DNA of 64,000 nucleotides from Vibrio japonicus (GTDB lineage Bacteria; Pseudomonadota; Gammaproteobacteria; Enterobacterales; Vibrionaceae), in assembly GCF_024582835.1 (NCBI RefSeq), contig NZ_CP102096.1:310001-374000 (forward strand), in the 5' to 3' direction. The position numbers were made by a program, and so were the translations under genes. A model generated the notes under the pieces. The model had not been told where the DNA came from. It saw only the letters and a list, made by a program, of their open reading frames with translations, and searched no databases. Shown one piece after another: positions 57,173 to 64,000 of this stretch. The first letter of the stretch is position 1. Every line of letters starts with the position of its first letter.

Positions 57173-57991
57173 ATGGAAAGAGTTGGGCTAATACAAATGA
57201 CGTCAGGTCCTGAAGTAAATGCAAACCTGACTTATATCCAGCAGCAAGTCAAATCATTGGCCGAGGCTGGTGCGAGGCTTATTGTTACACCAGAAAACGG
57301 TATCGTATTTGGTAGCAAAGCGGATTATCACCGATGCGCTGAGCCACTTGGTGATGGCGAAATTCAATCCCAACTGGCTGGCCTTGCTGCAATGTACAAA
57401 ATTTGGTTGGTTATTGGGAGTATGCCGATACTGACCACGAAAGGGGTAACGACGACCTCACTGGTGTTTGATCCGCAAGGTCGGCGAATCGCTCACTACG
57501 ATAAATTGCACATGTTTGATGTCGATGTTGGTGATGGTCACAAACGCTACCGAGAGTCAGAAACGTTTACTCCAGGTGATAAAATCATCTCGGTTGAGAC
57601 GCCAATGGCGCACTTGGGTTTAACAATCTGCTATGATGTTCGTTTCCCTTCGCTCTACAGTGAGTTGGCTAAGCGTGGCGCGAATGTTATTTTGGTACCT
57701 GCGGCGTTTACAGCAGTGACAGGAAAAGCGCACTGGGAAACCTTATTGAGAGCGAGAGCGATTGAAAGTCAAAGTTGGATTTTGGCTGTCAATCAATGTG
57801 GCGTTCATCCTGGTGGGCGAGAAACGTGGGGACATTCAATGGTCGTTTCACCTTGGGGTGAGGTGGTGGCGAGTTTGGATGGTGAACCTCAGAATTTGGT
57901 CGTAGATATCAACCTCAATCAAGTGGATGAGGTAAGAGCAGCAATGCCCGTGTTATCTCACACCCGATTCAACAATCAATTAAAAGTTTAA
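57173..57991 (+). CDS. Nitrilase-family amidase, Nit1-like
   Basis: This 272-residue carbon-nitrogen hydrolase has the Glu-Lys-Cys triad visible as E41 (TPENGIVF), K111 (HYDKLHMFDVDVG) and C153 (TICYDVRFPSLY). The HMFDVDVGDGHKRYRES block is typical of Nit1/YbeM, which removes the amide from deaminated glutathione, a metabolite-repair reaction. The substrate here is inferred from that similarity. The start is preceded by AAGGAA. It stands between yhdP and tldD with 12- and 9-base gaps, so one transcript is likely. Confidence 0.88.
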   Translation: MERVGLIQMTSGPEVNANLTYIQQQVKSLAEAGARLIVTPENGIVFGSKADYHRCAEPLGDGEIQSQLAGLAAMYKIWLVIGSMPILTTKGVTTTSLVFDPQGRRIAHYDKLHMFDVDVGDGHKRYRESETFTPGDKIISVETPMAHLGLTICYDVRFPSLYSELAKRGANVILVPAAFTAVTGKAHWETLLRARAIESQSWILAVNQCGVHPGGRETWGHSMVVSPWGEVVASLDGEPQNLVVDINLNQVDEVRAAMPVLSHTRFNNQLKV

Positions 57992-58000
57992 GAGCGAAGT

Positions 58001-59446
58001 ATGACGATAAACCATGTAGAAGATGCGTTGCTAACATCAGCAGGGCTGACACAGCAAGATGTGGCAGATACCTTAGCGAGTATCGCCACACGCGAGATTG
58101 ATTATGCGGATATCTATTTTCAATCAAGTTGGCATGAATCTCTGGTACTTGAAGACAGCATTATCAAAGATGGCTCTTTCAATATTGATTGTGGCGTCGG
58201 AGTGCGTGCGGTCACTGGAGAAAAAACAGGTTTTGCTTACTCAGACCAAATTCAACGCGATGGATTAAAGCAAAGTGCGATTGCCGCGCGCGGTATTGCC
58301 AAGCAAGGTCAAAACGGAACGGTTCAAGCGTTCAAGCGTTCTGATAATCAGAATATTTATGGCGCGGTGAACCCTCTTGAAAGCTGGGAAAAAGAACAAA
58401 AAACTCAGCTATTGAAAGAACTTGATGCTTACATCAGAACAAAAGAGCCACTTATCAAAGAAGTGTCTATTAGCTTAAGTGGTGTGCACGAACAGATGTT
58501 AGTGGCCGCGACGGATGGCACTTACGCAGGTGATATTCGTCCATTGGTTCGCTTGTCCATTAGTGTGTTGGCACAACGAGGCGAACGCCGTGAACGAGGC
58601 AGTTCCGGTGGCGGTGGCCGCTTTGGTTACGATTTCTTCCTAACGGAAAATGACGGAATTAAAGTCGCGTATCAGTTTGCAGACGAAGCTATCCGAATGG
58701 CGATGGTCAACCTGGAAGCAGAGGCAGCACCAGCGGGCTCAATGCCAGTGGTATTAGGCTCTGGTTGGCCTGGCGTTCTACTTCATGAAGCGGTCGGTCA
58801 TGGTCTTGAAGGGGACTTTAACCGCAAAGAATCATCGGTCTTTAGTGGCAAACTGGGCCAAAAAGTGACGTCTGATCTCTGTACGATTGTCGATGACGGA
58901 ACACTTAAAGACCTACGTGGTTCACTGAATGTGGATGATGAAGGGGTAGAAAGCCAGCACAATACCTTGATAGAAAATGGTGTGCTTAAAGGCTACATGC
59001 AAGATAAGCTTAACGCGCGTTTGATGGGCGTTAAGCCAACGGGTAACGGCCGTCGTGAGTCTTACGCTCATTTGCCTATGCCTCGTATGACGAACACTTA
59101 CATGCTACCGGGTCAGCATACTCCTGAAGAGATCATCTCTACGGTTAAAAAAGGCCTGTATGCACCAAACTTTGGTGGCGGTCAGGTGGACATTACTTCT
59201 GGTAAATTTGTGTTTTCTGCATCAGAAGCCTATTTGATTGAAGACGGTAAGATCACGCGCCCAGTGAAAGGGGCTACTCTGATTGGTTCTGGTATCGAGG
59301 CAATGCAGCAAGTTTCGATGGTCGGTAACGATCTTAGCCTTGACCGCGGCGTCGGTGTTTGTGGTAAAGCGGGTCAAAGCGTTCCTGTTGGTGTCGGACA
59401 GCCAACGTTGAAACTGGATTCTTTAACCGTCGGCGGAACAGAATAG
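58001..59446 (+). CDS. tldD: Metalloprotease TldD
   Basis: This 481-residue zinc protease subunit pairs with PmbA/TldE. The metal site HEAVGH is at residues 262-267, followed by [22 protein letters not shown]. The end carries [39 protein letters not shown]. TldD/TldE process and clear peptides. The gene is close behind the amidase gene and ends in a terminator shared with arcA. Its partner pmbA is at 19100. Confidence 0.96.
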   Translation: MTINHVEDALLTSAGLTQQDVADTLASIATREIDYADIYFQSSWHESLVLEDSIIKDGSFNIDCGVGVRAVTGEKTGFAYSDQIQRDGLKQSAIAARGIAKQGQNGTVQAFKRSDNQNIYGAVNPLESWEKEQKTQLLKELDAYIRTKEPLIKEVSISLSGVHEQMLVAATDGTYAGDIRPLVRLSISVLAQRGERRERGSSGGGGRFGYDFFLTENDGIKVAYQFADEAIRMAMVNLEAEAAPAGSMPVVLGSGWPGVLLHEAVGHGLEGDFNRKESSVFSGKLGQKVTSDLCTIVDDGTLKDLRGSLNVDDEGVESQHNTLIENGVLKGYMQDKLNARLMGVKPTGNGRRESYAHLPMPRMTNTYMLPGQHTPEEIISTVKKGLYAPNFGGGQVDITSGKFVFSASEAYLIEDGKITRPVKGATLIGSGIEAMQQVSMVGNDLSLDRGVGVCGKAGQSVPVGVGQPTLKLDSLTVGGTE

Positions 59447-59486
59447 TTTTTGTTATTCGCGAGAAGCGTAATAAAAGAAACCTAAT

Positions 59487-59516
59487 AAAAAAGCTGCGAG
59501 ATTCGCAGCTTTTTTG
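59487..59516. terminator. Bidirectional terminator between tldD and arcA
   Basis: The stem AAAAAAGCTGCGA / TCGCAGCTTTTTT with a short loop starts about 40 bases after tldD. The flanking genes converge. Confidence 0.92.
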
Positions 59517-59544
59517 TTTTCGTTGTCATTTGGTGATGTAGGTA

Positions 59545-60765
59545 TTAAATACCATCACGCTCAATAGGACAGCTCATACAGCGTGCACCACCACGACCTC
59601 GGCCAAGTTCATTGCCCGGAATCGTCAGTACTTCGATGCCTGCTTTGTCGTATTTCTCATTGGTGTATACGTTGCGCTCGTAACCGATAACCACACCTGG
59701 CTTCACTGTTAGAACGTTGTTCGCATCGTTCCACTGCTCACGCTCAGCTTCGTAGCTATCACCACCTGTCGTAATGATCTTGAGGTAATCAACGTCCAGT
59801 GCTTGCTCAATCGCATGAATGTAGCTTGGTACTTGCTCGACTTTGATTTCACCATCATTTTTCGCGCTTAAACGCCATGTGTCTAGATCTTTACGCATGA
59901 TCTCTGGATACACTGAGAAAGTATCAATATCCATATGCGTCATAACCGTATCTAGGTGCATGCATGAACGGTGCTTAGGCAGATCAATCGCGATCACTTC
60001 TTTTGCTTGACCGTGTTTAAACAAGCTTGCCGCTAGATTCTCGACACCTTGCGCAGTCGTACGCTCAGACATACCAATAAGTACCGCTTCTTTACCGATA
60101 ACCAACACATCACCGCCTTCGATATTGGCATTATCGTAGTGTAGGTCTTCATCACCGAAGTACTTGATAAAGTCTTGCCCAGCAAAAACAGGGTGCCAGC
60201 GATAAATAGCTTTTAGGTGGTTAGTCTCGCGCTGACGAGCAGGCATCATCATTGGGTTAAGCGATACGCCGCCATATACCCAACAAGAAGTATCACGGGT
60301 AAATAAGTGGTTTGGCAGAGGTTCAATGACAAAATCAAGTGGACGGTGCATTTTAGGCAACATCGACGCTGATTGAATTGGTAGCTCTGAATACGCTAAA
60401 CCGCCAAGTAGGATAGTCGCTAAATGCTCGTTATCCATATCAGACAGATAATGGCGCAGGTCACGCGCAAACACAGGCCCGTATCGGAAATCAGAAATTT
60501 GAGTGTTAAGAAGCCACTCTTTTGCATCAGATACAGCAAGCGTTTCCACCAGAAGATCATGCAGTAGAAGAACTTCTACGCCTTGGTTGGTTAGCGTTTG
60601 AGCAAATTTATCATGCTCCTCACCCGCAGCTTCAACAGCTAATACGTCATCAAATAATAGCTCGTGACAGTTTGAAGGGGTTAGGTGGGTTAGGGCACGC
60701 TCAGGACGGTTTAATAATACGCGTCGTAACTGACCAACTTCAGAGCCTACATACAGCTTACTCAT
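59545..60765 (-). CDS. arcA: Arginine deiminase
   Basis: This 406-residue enzyme converts arginine to citrulline and ammonia, the first step of the arginine deiminase pathway used for ATP and acid resistance. N-terminal [17 protein letters not shown], central [10 protein letters not shown] and [11 protein letters not shown], and the C-terminal catalytic cysteine C396 ([13 protein letters not shown]) are present. The usual C-terminus is RCMSMP, so the second cysteine is a small variation. AAGGA precedes ATG. The pathway partners arcB, arcC and arcD are not adjacent, so they must lie elsewhere if present. Confidence 0.95.
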   Translation of the reverse strand: MSKLYVGSEVGQLRRVLLNRPERALTHLTPSNCHELLFDDVLAVEAAGEEHDKFAQTLTNQGVEVLLLHDLLVETLAVSDAKEWLLNTQISDFRYGPVFARDLRHYLSDMDNEHLATILLGGLAYSELPIQSASMLPKMHRPLDFVIEPLPNHLFTRDTSCWVYGGVSLNPMMMPARQRETNHLKAIYRWHPVFAGQDFIKYFGDEDLHYDNANIEGGDVLVIGKEAVLIGMSERTTAQGVENLAASLFKHGQAKEVIAIDLPKHRSCMHLDTVMTHMDIDTFSVYPEIMRKDLDTWRLSAKNDGEIKVEQVPSYIHAIEQALDVDYLKIITTGGDSYEAEREQWNDANNVLTVKPGVVIGYERNVYTNEKYDKAGIEVLTIPGNELGRGRGGARCMSCPIERDGI

Positions 60766-61331
60766 TTTGTATCCTTACAATTAATTCCTGAGCGTATTTA
60801 TGACAAGAATGTTATCAGGATGCAAGTTTGTTGTTTGGCTGTTAATGCTTGTTGTTTTTTATTTTTAGGTGATTAATTCTGATATTTTTTGTTGATTATG
60901 ATTTTTTTGATATTTTCATCTTTAATGATCGTAAGCAAATTAGTGCGTCTATATTCGGATTTTTAAGTGTGGTTGTGTGAGGATTCATCCATGTATGAAA
61001 GCATAGCTATTCATGGATATTGACGAATAAGAGGTAAAGATACCTTTTTATTCATTTAGGCGTGAAAGGGATATATGCATAGTCAAAAAATAAAAACGCA
61101 CGATGTCCTGCTAGGAACTGGAAATAACAGCGATAGATAATTCTGAATGCCTAGGTTGATAATAAAATGTTAACTTTTTCATCCTGTGAGCAGGATCGAC
61201 TTTACTTAGGCTCGGATCGCTCAATAAAGATGGGGATCTTCGCTGATTCTGGGTGGTATTTTTACTGGATCCATGCGATAGTCCGTTGCGTTAAATTATG
61301 ATCAATTTTGTCACTATCTGGAGCACTACTT
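60766..61331. other. Long intergenic region between arcA and rraB
   Basis: This 566-base spacer holds divergent promoters and some structure. There is an imperfect hairpin at 61025-61053 (GAATAA, AGGTA paired with TACCT, TTATTC), a perfect six-base stem at 61181-61196 (ATCCTG / CAGGAT), and a loose ATCCATG / CATGGAT pair at 60987-61018. A 21-codon frame with a ribosome site is at 61075-61140. The region right of arcA (60840-60940) is very AT-rich. No clear ArgR, FNR or CRP site could be established by eye. It may encode a small RNA or leader. Confidence 0.5.
61075..61140 (+). CDS. Possible 21-residue ORF in the arcA-rraB spacer
   Basis: ATG at 61075 has AAAGGG about five bases upstream and opens a frame of 21 codons (starting MHSQKIKTHDVLL, ending NSDR) closed by TAA. 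It is polar and has no recognised domain. A hairpin lies just upstream. Short frames with a ribosome site arise by chance, so this is weak. Confidence 0.2.
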   Translation: MHSQKIKTHDVLLGTGNNSDR

Positions 61332-61745
61332 ATGTCTCATGAAGATGAATATCTATCAGTCGAACAATTACTTGAGATTCAAAAGGAAGAGACTCGCGAC
61401 ATCATCCAAGCTCTACTGGAGGACGGCAGTGATCCAGATGCTCTTTACGACATCGAACACCATCTATTTGCAGAAGATTTTGCAACGTTAGAGAAAGCGG
61501 TGGTTGAAGCGTTTAAGATGGGCTTTGAAGTTCTAGAAGCTGAAGAAACAGAAGATGAAGATGGCAACAAACTGCTTTGCTGTGATGCGACAATGGAGTC
61601 AGCTCTGGATGCAGAAGCAATTGATGCTCAAGTGGAAAAACTGGTTCACCTCGCTGAGAAATACGACATCATTTACGATGGTTGGGGTACTTACTACGAA
61701 GGTGAAGACGCGCTTTATCCTGAAGAAGATGAAGACGAAGAGTAA
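61332..61745 (+). CDS. rraB: Ribonuclease E inhibitor RraB
   Basis: This 137-residue acidic protein binds RNase E and changes which mRNAs it cuts. The blocks [38 protein letters not shown] and [26 protein letters not shown] align with E. coli RraB (quoted here as family blocks), and the acidic tail DEDEE-like end is present. The start is ATG at 61332 with GGAG eight bases upstream. A TTG eight codons earlier is in frame but is not supported. It ends in a weak terminator. Confidence 0.94.
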   Translation: MSHEDEYLSVEQLLEIQKEETRDIIQALLEDGSDPDALYDIEHHLFAEDFATLEKAVVEAFKMGFEVLEAEETEDEDGNKLLCCDATMESALDAEAIDAQVEKLVHLAEKYDIIYDGWGTYYEGEDALYPEEDEDEE

Positions 61746-61769
61746 ACAAATTACCTAGATTCTCAAAAT

Positions 61770-61794
61770 AATGCCAGTCACTATGACTGGCATT
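61770..61794 (+). terminator. Probable terminator of rraB
   Basis: The perfect 11-base stem AATGCCAGTCA / TGACTGGCATT with a three-base loop lies 25 bases after rraB. The T run is short (GTTGTATT), so efficiency is uncertain. Confidence 0.7.
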
Positions 61795-61845
61795 GTTGTA
61801 TTACTAGATTGGTAATATCCACGTAAATTCAAAAATGGAACTCTC

Positions 61846-62646
61846 ATGCAGCTTTCCCTCGCCGGTCTTTGGCAAATCTCCCCTCTAACCGATCTTTCAG
61901 TCCCACAAAGCGACTTGATGTTCCCTGCGCCTTTAAGTGACAAACTGCCCTCGTACCTCACGGAAGAAATGATTGCTCAGCAAGAGTGGCACTTAATGCA
62001 TGATATAGAAGTGGATGAAGCCATGTTGGCTTACCCAGCTGTGGATTTGATATTAGGTGGCGTGGATTATCACGCAGAAGTGCGCCTGAATGGTGTCGCG
62101 GTGTTTGACTGTGATGGGACTCAAGCAGAGTACAAGAAAGACATTCGTCCCTACATGCAGTTGGGAAGAAATCGGTTTGAAATACTTTTCCTCGAAGAAG
62201 AAGAGTCGCTAATCTTTGAGGATGACCTTCTTGATGTCTGCCAACTTGGCGATCAATCTTATCAGCCATTTGATAAAAGGGTAGGGATCTGGAAAGTGCC
62301 TTACCTCCAGTTTATTCGCCATATGCGATTAGAGCATGTGGCAACCGAACAGATTTGGCATCACGGGGGCGGGTGTGAATTCCTCGTTGATTTGTACTAC
62401 AAAACCTTTGCACCGGGATTGGTATCCGCTGCTGTTAAGTTTAATGGTATGACTTACCACTTTCCTATCGACGTGCGAAATGATCATGTGAGTGCATTGT
62501 TTCAAGTCGAAGCGCCGATTTATATTGATACAAACAAGCCAAATCCAGCAGACTTATATCCGCTGGAAGTGAATTTAGATGGTCAGACTCAACGTTTTAA
62601 TGTCGGGCTCAGCAAAGACAGCTGCGTGATACATTTTCCTATTTAA
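61846..62646 (+). CDS. Orphan protein with glycoside hydrolase family 2 N-terminal (sugar-binding) fold
   Basis: This 266-residue protein starts MQLSLAGLWQIS and continues with a jelly-roll pattern (AYPAVDLILGGVDYHAEVRLNGVAV, GRNRFEILF) like the N-terminal domain of GH2 beta-mannosidases and beta-galactosidases. The catalytic TIM barrel is absent, and no signal peptide is seen, so it is probably cytoplasmic. A second beta domain (about 185-266) closes it. GGA six bases upstream supports the start. It has its own position between rraB and a convergent DUF2061 gene. The function is unknown; a sugar-binding or regulatory part is possible but unproven. Confidence 0.7.
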   Translation: MQLSLAGLWQISPLTDLSVPQSDLMFPAPLSDKLPSYLTEEMIAQQEWHLMHDIEVDEAMLAYPAVDLILGGVDYHAEVRLNGVAVFDCDGTQAEYKKDIRPYMQLGRNRFEILFLEEEESLIFEDDLLDVCQLGDQSYQPFDKRVGIWKVPYLQFIRHMRLEHVATEQIWHHGGGCEFLVDLYYKTFAPGLVSAAVKFNGMTYHFPIDVRNDHVSALFQVEAPIYIDTNKPNPADLYPLEVNLDGQTQRFNVGLSKDSCVIHFPI

Positions 62647-62655
62647 CCGTTTTAT

Positions 62656-63051
62656 CTATCCATGAGCACAGCCAATTAGCATGCTGTGCTCAAGCTGCTT
62701 TCGTTGCCAAACTTTCTCGTGAAAGTAGTAAGCCATGGTATTAATACTTGGTTCAATCGCTGCCAAAATCCCACCTACAACCCAACTTCCTGTCAATAGA
62801 TACGCTACTGTAAAGGCAACGCTAAAATGCACAACGGCAAAACTGGTTGTTTTAATACCTGTCGATCGTGTCATCGTTTTTAAACGGTGGTGGCTTTGCC
62901 AAATACGTTCGTGGAAGTAAAACGCCACGGTGTTGACCATAGGTTCAATCATGGCGATTAAACTCCCGATGAGGATATCGCCAGTCAGAAGGTATGCCAC
63001 ACTGAATGCAATGGTGAAGTGCAATGCTGCAAAAGTGATGGTTTTTTTCAT
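62656..63051 (-). CDS. Duplicated DUF2061 membrane protein
   Basis: This 131-residue protein consists of two similar halves (residues 2-52 and 66-116). Each half has F-A-x-x-HF-x-x-AF-x-VAYLLTG, an A-x-IEP motif and AYYFHE- or AFYFHE-R/K-x-WQ. Each unit holds two membrane segments. DUF2061 proteins have no established function. The start is the ATG of MKKTITF; a TTG four codons earlier is possible. A Fur-box-like sequence lies 40-54 bases upstream. The halves are clearly related, so one gene has duplicated internally. Confidence 0.83.
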   Translation of the reverse strand: MKKTITFAALHFTIAFSVAYLLTGDILIGSLIAMIEPMVNTVAFYFHERIWQSHHRLKTMTRSTGIKTTSFAVVHFSVAFTVAYLLTGSWVVGGILAAIEPSINTMAYYFHEKVWQRKQLEHSMLIGCAHG

Positions 63052-63090
63052 GGGATAGTCCAACCGTTGTGATTTCGATAAGACTATTAT

Positions 63091-63105
63091 TGAGAATTAT
63101 TTCCA
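63091..63105 (-). promoter_or_regulatory. Possible Fur-like site upstream of the DUF2061 gene
   Basis: TGAGAATTATTTCCA matches the 7-1-7 Fur pattern TGATAAT-N-ATTATCA at 11 of 14 positions. It lies 40-54 bases before the start of the DUF2061 gene. Such matches are frequent in AT-rich spacers, so this is weak. Confidence 0.3.
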
Positions 63106-63153
63106 TTTATGAAAATGGATATTAGTGATTAGTTTGATAGTTTTGGTCTATTA

Positions 63154-63176
63154 AAAAGCGCTCAGTGAGCGCTTTT
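63154..63176 (-). terminator. Terminator of the universal stress protein gene
   Basis: The stem AAAAGCGCTCA / TGAGCGCTTTT with a minimal loop lies 12 bases after the stop on the minus strand and is followed by TTTTTAAT. Confidence 0.82.
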
Positions 63177-63187
63177 GTTAATTTAAA

Positions 63188-63628
63188 CTAAGCGCCATGA
63201 GGCTTGATGACCAATACATTGATGTGCGACTTTTGAACGACTTTATTGGTGACAGAGCCGAGTAACGCTTTATCTAACCTAGAGCGCTTGTGGCTCGGCA
63301 TCACAATCAGATCAGCGCCAACCTTATCTGCGTATTCCAGTATGGTTGAAGCGGGCTGACCCTCAGAGACATTGACACTATAAAGCACGTTGTCTGGAAT
63401 ATTGTCGAGAGCAAATTTTTTGAGTTGCTCCTCAACGTCTTGTTTCATTTTAATCGCGGCATCTTTTGGGAAGTAGCTGGCGACCATCGACATATGCATG
63501 CCGGGTAAAACGTTCAGAAGGTGCAGTTGAGCATTGGAATGTGTTGCATACCAGACTGCTGCTTCTACGGCTTTGTCTGAAAAACCTTGGTCGTTCAGGT
63601 CTACGGGGACAAGGATTTGCTTATACAT
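63188..63628 (-). CDS. Universal stress protein, UspA superfamily
   Basis: This 146-residue cytoplasmic protein has the Usp fold. It starts ILVPVDLNDQGFSDKAVEAA, and the C-terminal DLIVMPSHKRSRLDKALLGSVTNKVVQKSHINVLVIK carries the G-2x-G-like phosphate region (LLGSVTNKV). This is closest to the UspF/UspG group that binds nucleotide. Stress induction is likely, but the precise role is unknown. The start has AGAGAAA as ribosome site. It follows the TRAP permease on the same strand, separated by a hairpin. Confidence 0.9.
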   Translation of the reverse strand: MYKQILVPVDLNDQGFSDKAVEAAVWYATHSNAQLHLLNVLPGMHMSMVASYFPKDAAIKMKQDVEEQLKKFALDNIPDNVLYSVNVSEGQPASTILEYADKVGADLIVMPSHKRSRLDKALLGSVTNKVVQKSHINVLVIKPHGA

Positions 63629-63692
63629 TGTTATTTCTCTTTATGAGTCATTCGAGCTATCGAAAATAAAAATTGCGTACTAGCTTAAGTTT

Positions 63693-63714
63693 AGCTCCAT
63701 CAATAGATGGAGCT
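63693..63714 (-). terminator. Hairpin after the TRAP permease gene
   Basis: AGCTCCATC / GATGGAGCT with a four-base loop lies eight bases after the stop on the minus strand. No T run follows, so it is a stem-loop of uncertain terminator strength. Confidence 0.5.
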
Positions 63715-63721
63715 TGCTAAG

Positions 63722-64000
63722 TTATACGCTCAACTGCTCTTTGCGAGCGCGTTTTCTTTGGTTCATCGCCATAATCAATAAGATGATTAATGCAGGCACA
63801 AACACCCACTCTTTCATTGGTCTATCGGAGTCGACGATGACTGTTCGGATTTCCCAATCAAAGTCGATGCCCGCAGATTCAGCAGGGCTACCAAACTCGA
63901 CCATATCAACCAGCATACGACCACTATCAAGGTTGAGCATTAACCCCATAGAAGAAATACGTTCTTCTCCTGATACCGCGCCATCATCGAACGGTAGACG
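63722..64000 (-). CDS. TRAP transporter large permease, C-terminal part (DUF3394)
   Basis: The frame is open to the window edge: RLPFDDGAVSGEERISS continues upstream of the first internal ATG, so the gene is truncated by the window. The visible 92 residues are a conserved loop (MLNLDSGRMLVDMVEFGSPAESAGIDFDWEI), one membrane segment (about EWVFVPALIILLIMAM) and a basic tail. This matches the DUF3394 C-terminal domain of fused TRAP (DctM-type) permeases, which import organic acids or similar solutes with a TAXI-type binding protein. Such genes lie near the same Usp gene in other vibrios. The substrate is not known. Confidence 0.8.
   Translation of the reverse strand, partial: RLPFDDGAVSGEERISSMGLMLNLDSGRMLVDMVEFGSPAESAGIDFDWEIRTVIVDSDRPMKEWVFVPALIILLIMAMNQRKRARKEQLSV

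Noticed and set aside
60766..61331. ArgR, FNR or CRP boxes upstream of arcA
   Set aside because: Only half-sites such as TTATTCA, TTGAT and TGTGA could be found; no spaced, symmetric match to the known boxes.
61308..61331. Eight-codon upstream extension of rraB starting at TTG
   Set aside because: The ATG at 61332 has GGAG at proper spacing and gives the family N-terminus; the extension has neither.

Overview
The window is a stretch of chromosome from a Vibrio (Gammaproteobacteria, Vibrionaceae). The main evidence is a full mannose-sensitive haemagglutinin (MSHA) type IV pilus locus, a QstR-type competence regulator beside ssb, a zrg-type zinc uptake operon, and gene orders known from Vibrio cholerae and, in part, Escherichia coli. 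The species cannot be fixed from the sequence alone. I saw no rRNA, tRNA, insertion sequence, prophage or CRISPR array. Nearly everything reads as core genome.

1-3.7 kb (minus strand): a zinc-uptake operon (DUF2607 membrane protein, His-rich ZrgA, ABC ATPase, FtsX-like permease, and the first codons of a further exported protein) behind a strong Zur-like operator. A terminator-like hairpin lies inside it, after zrgA. ytfJ precedes it. 3.7-14.9 kb: the conserved block ytfK, msrA, tamA-tamB, ytfP, ppa, fbp, mpl, then ubiX. It covers outer-membrane assembly, oxidative repair, pyrophosphate removal, gluconeogenesis and murein recycling. 14.9-18.4 kb: thiBPQ thiamine import under a TPP riboswitch. 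18.4-23.6 kb: darP (yjgA), pmbA (tldE), lysC under a lysine riboswitch, and a class V aminotransferase.

23.6-31 kb: pglL (O-oligosaccharyltransferase), uvrA (with a LexA box), galU, qstR and ssb. 31-48.6 kb: mshH-I-J-K-L-M-N-E-G (regulator and secretion machinery), then mshB-A-C-D-O-P-Q (pilins and tip-like protein). The genes are tightly packed and often overlap. No mshF is present, and a terminator follows the major pilin gene mshA. Together they build a retractable surface pilus controlled by cyclic di-GMP through MshE.

48.7-59.4 kb: mreB-mreC-mreD, maf, rng, yhdP, a nitrilase-family amidase and tldD, a cell-shape, RNA-processing and envelope block that follows csrD/mshH-type genes in many gammaproteobacteria. 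59.5-64 kb: arcA (minus strand), a 566-base intergenic region with hairpins and a possible 21-codon ORF, rraB, an orphan glycoside-hydrolase-2-like sugar-binding domain protein, a duplicated DUF2061 membrane protein, a universal stress protein, and the C-terminus of a TRAP-type permease cut by the window end.

I found no convincing new multigene system. The best leads are the GH2-like orphan protein, the arcA-rraB intergenic region, the hairpin in front of mreB, the intra-operon terminators (zrg and msh) and a near-match to the cyclic di-GMP motif in QstR.
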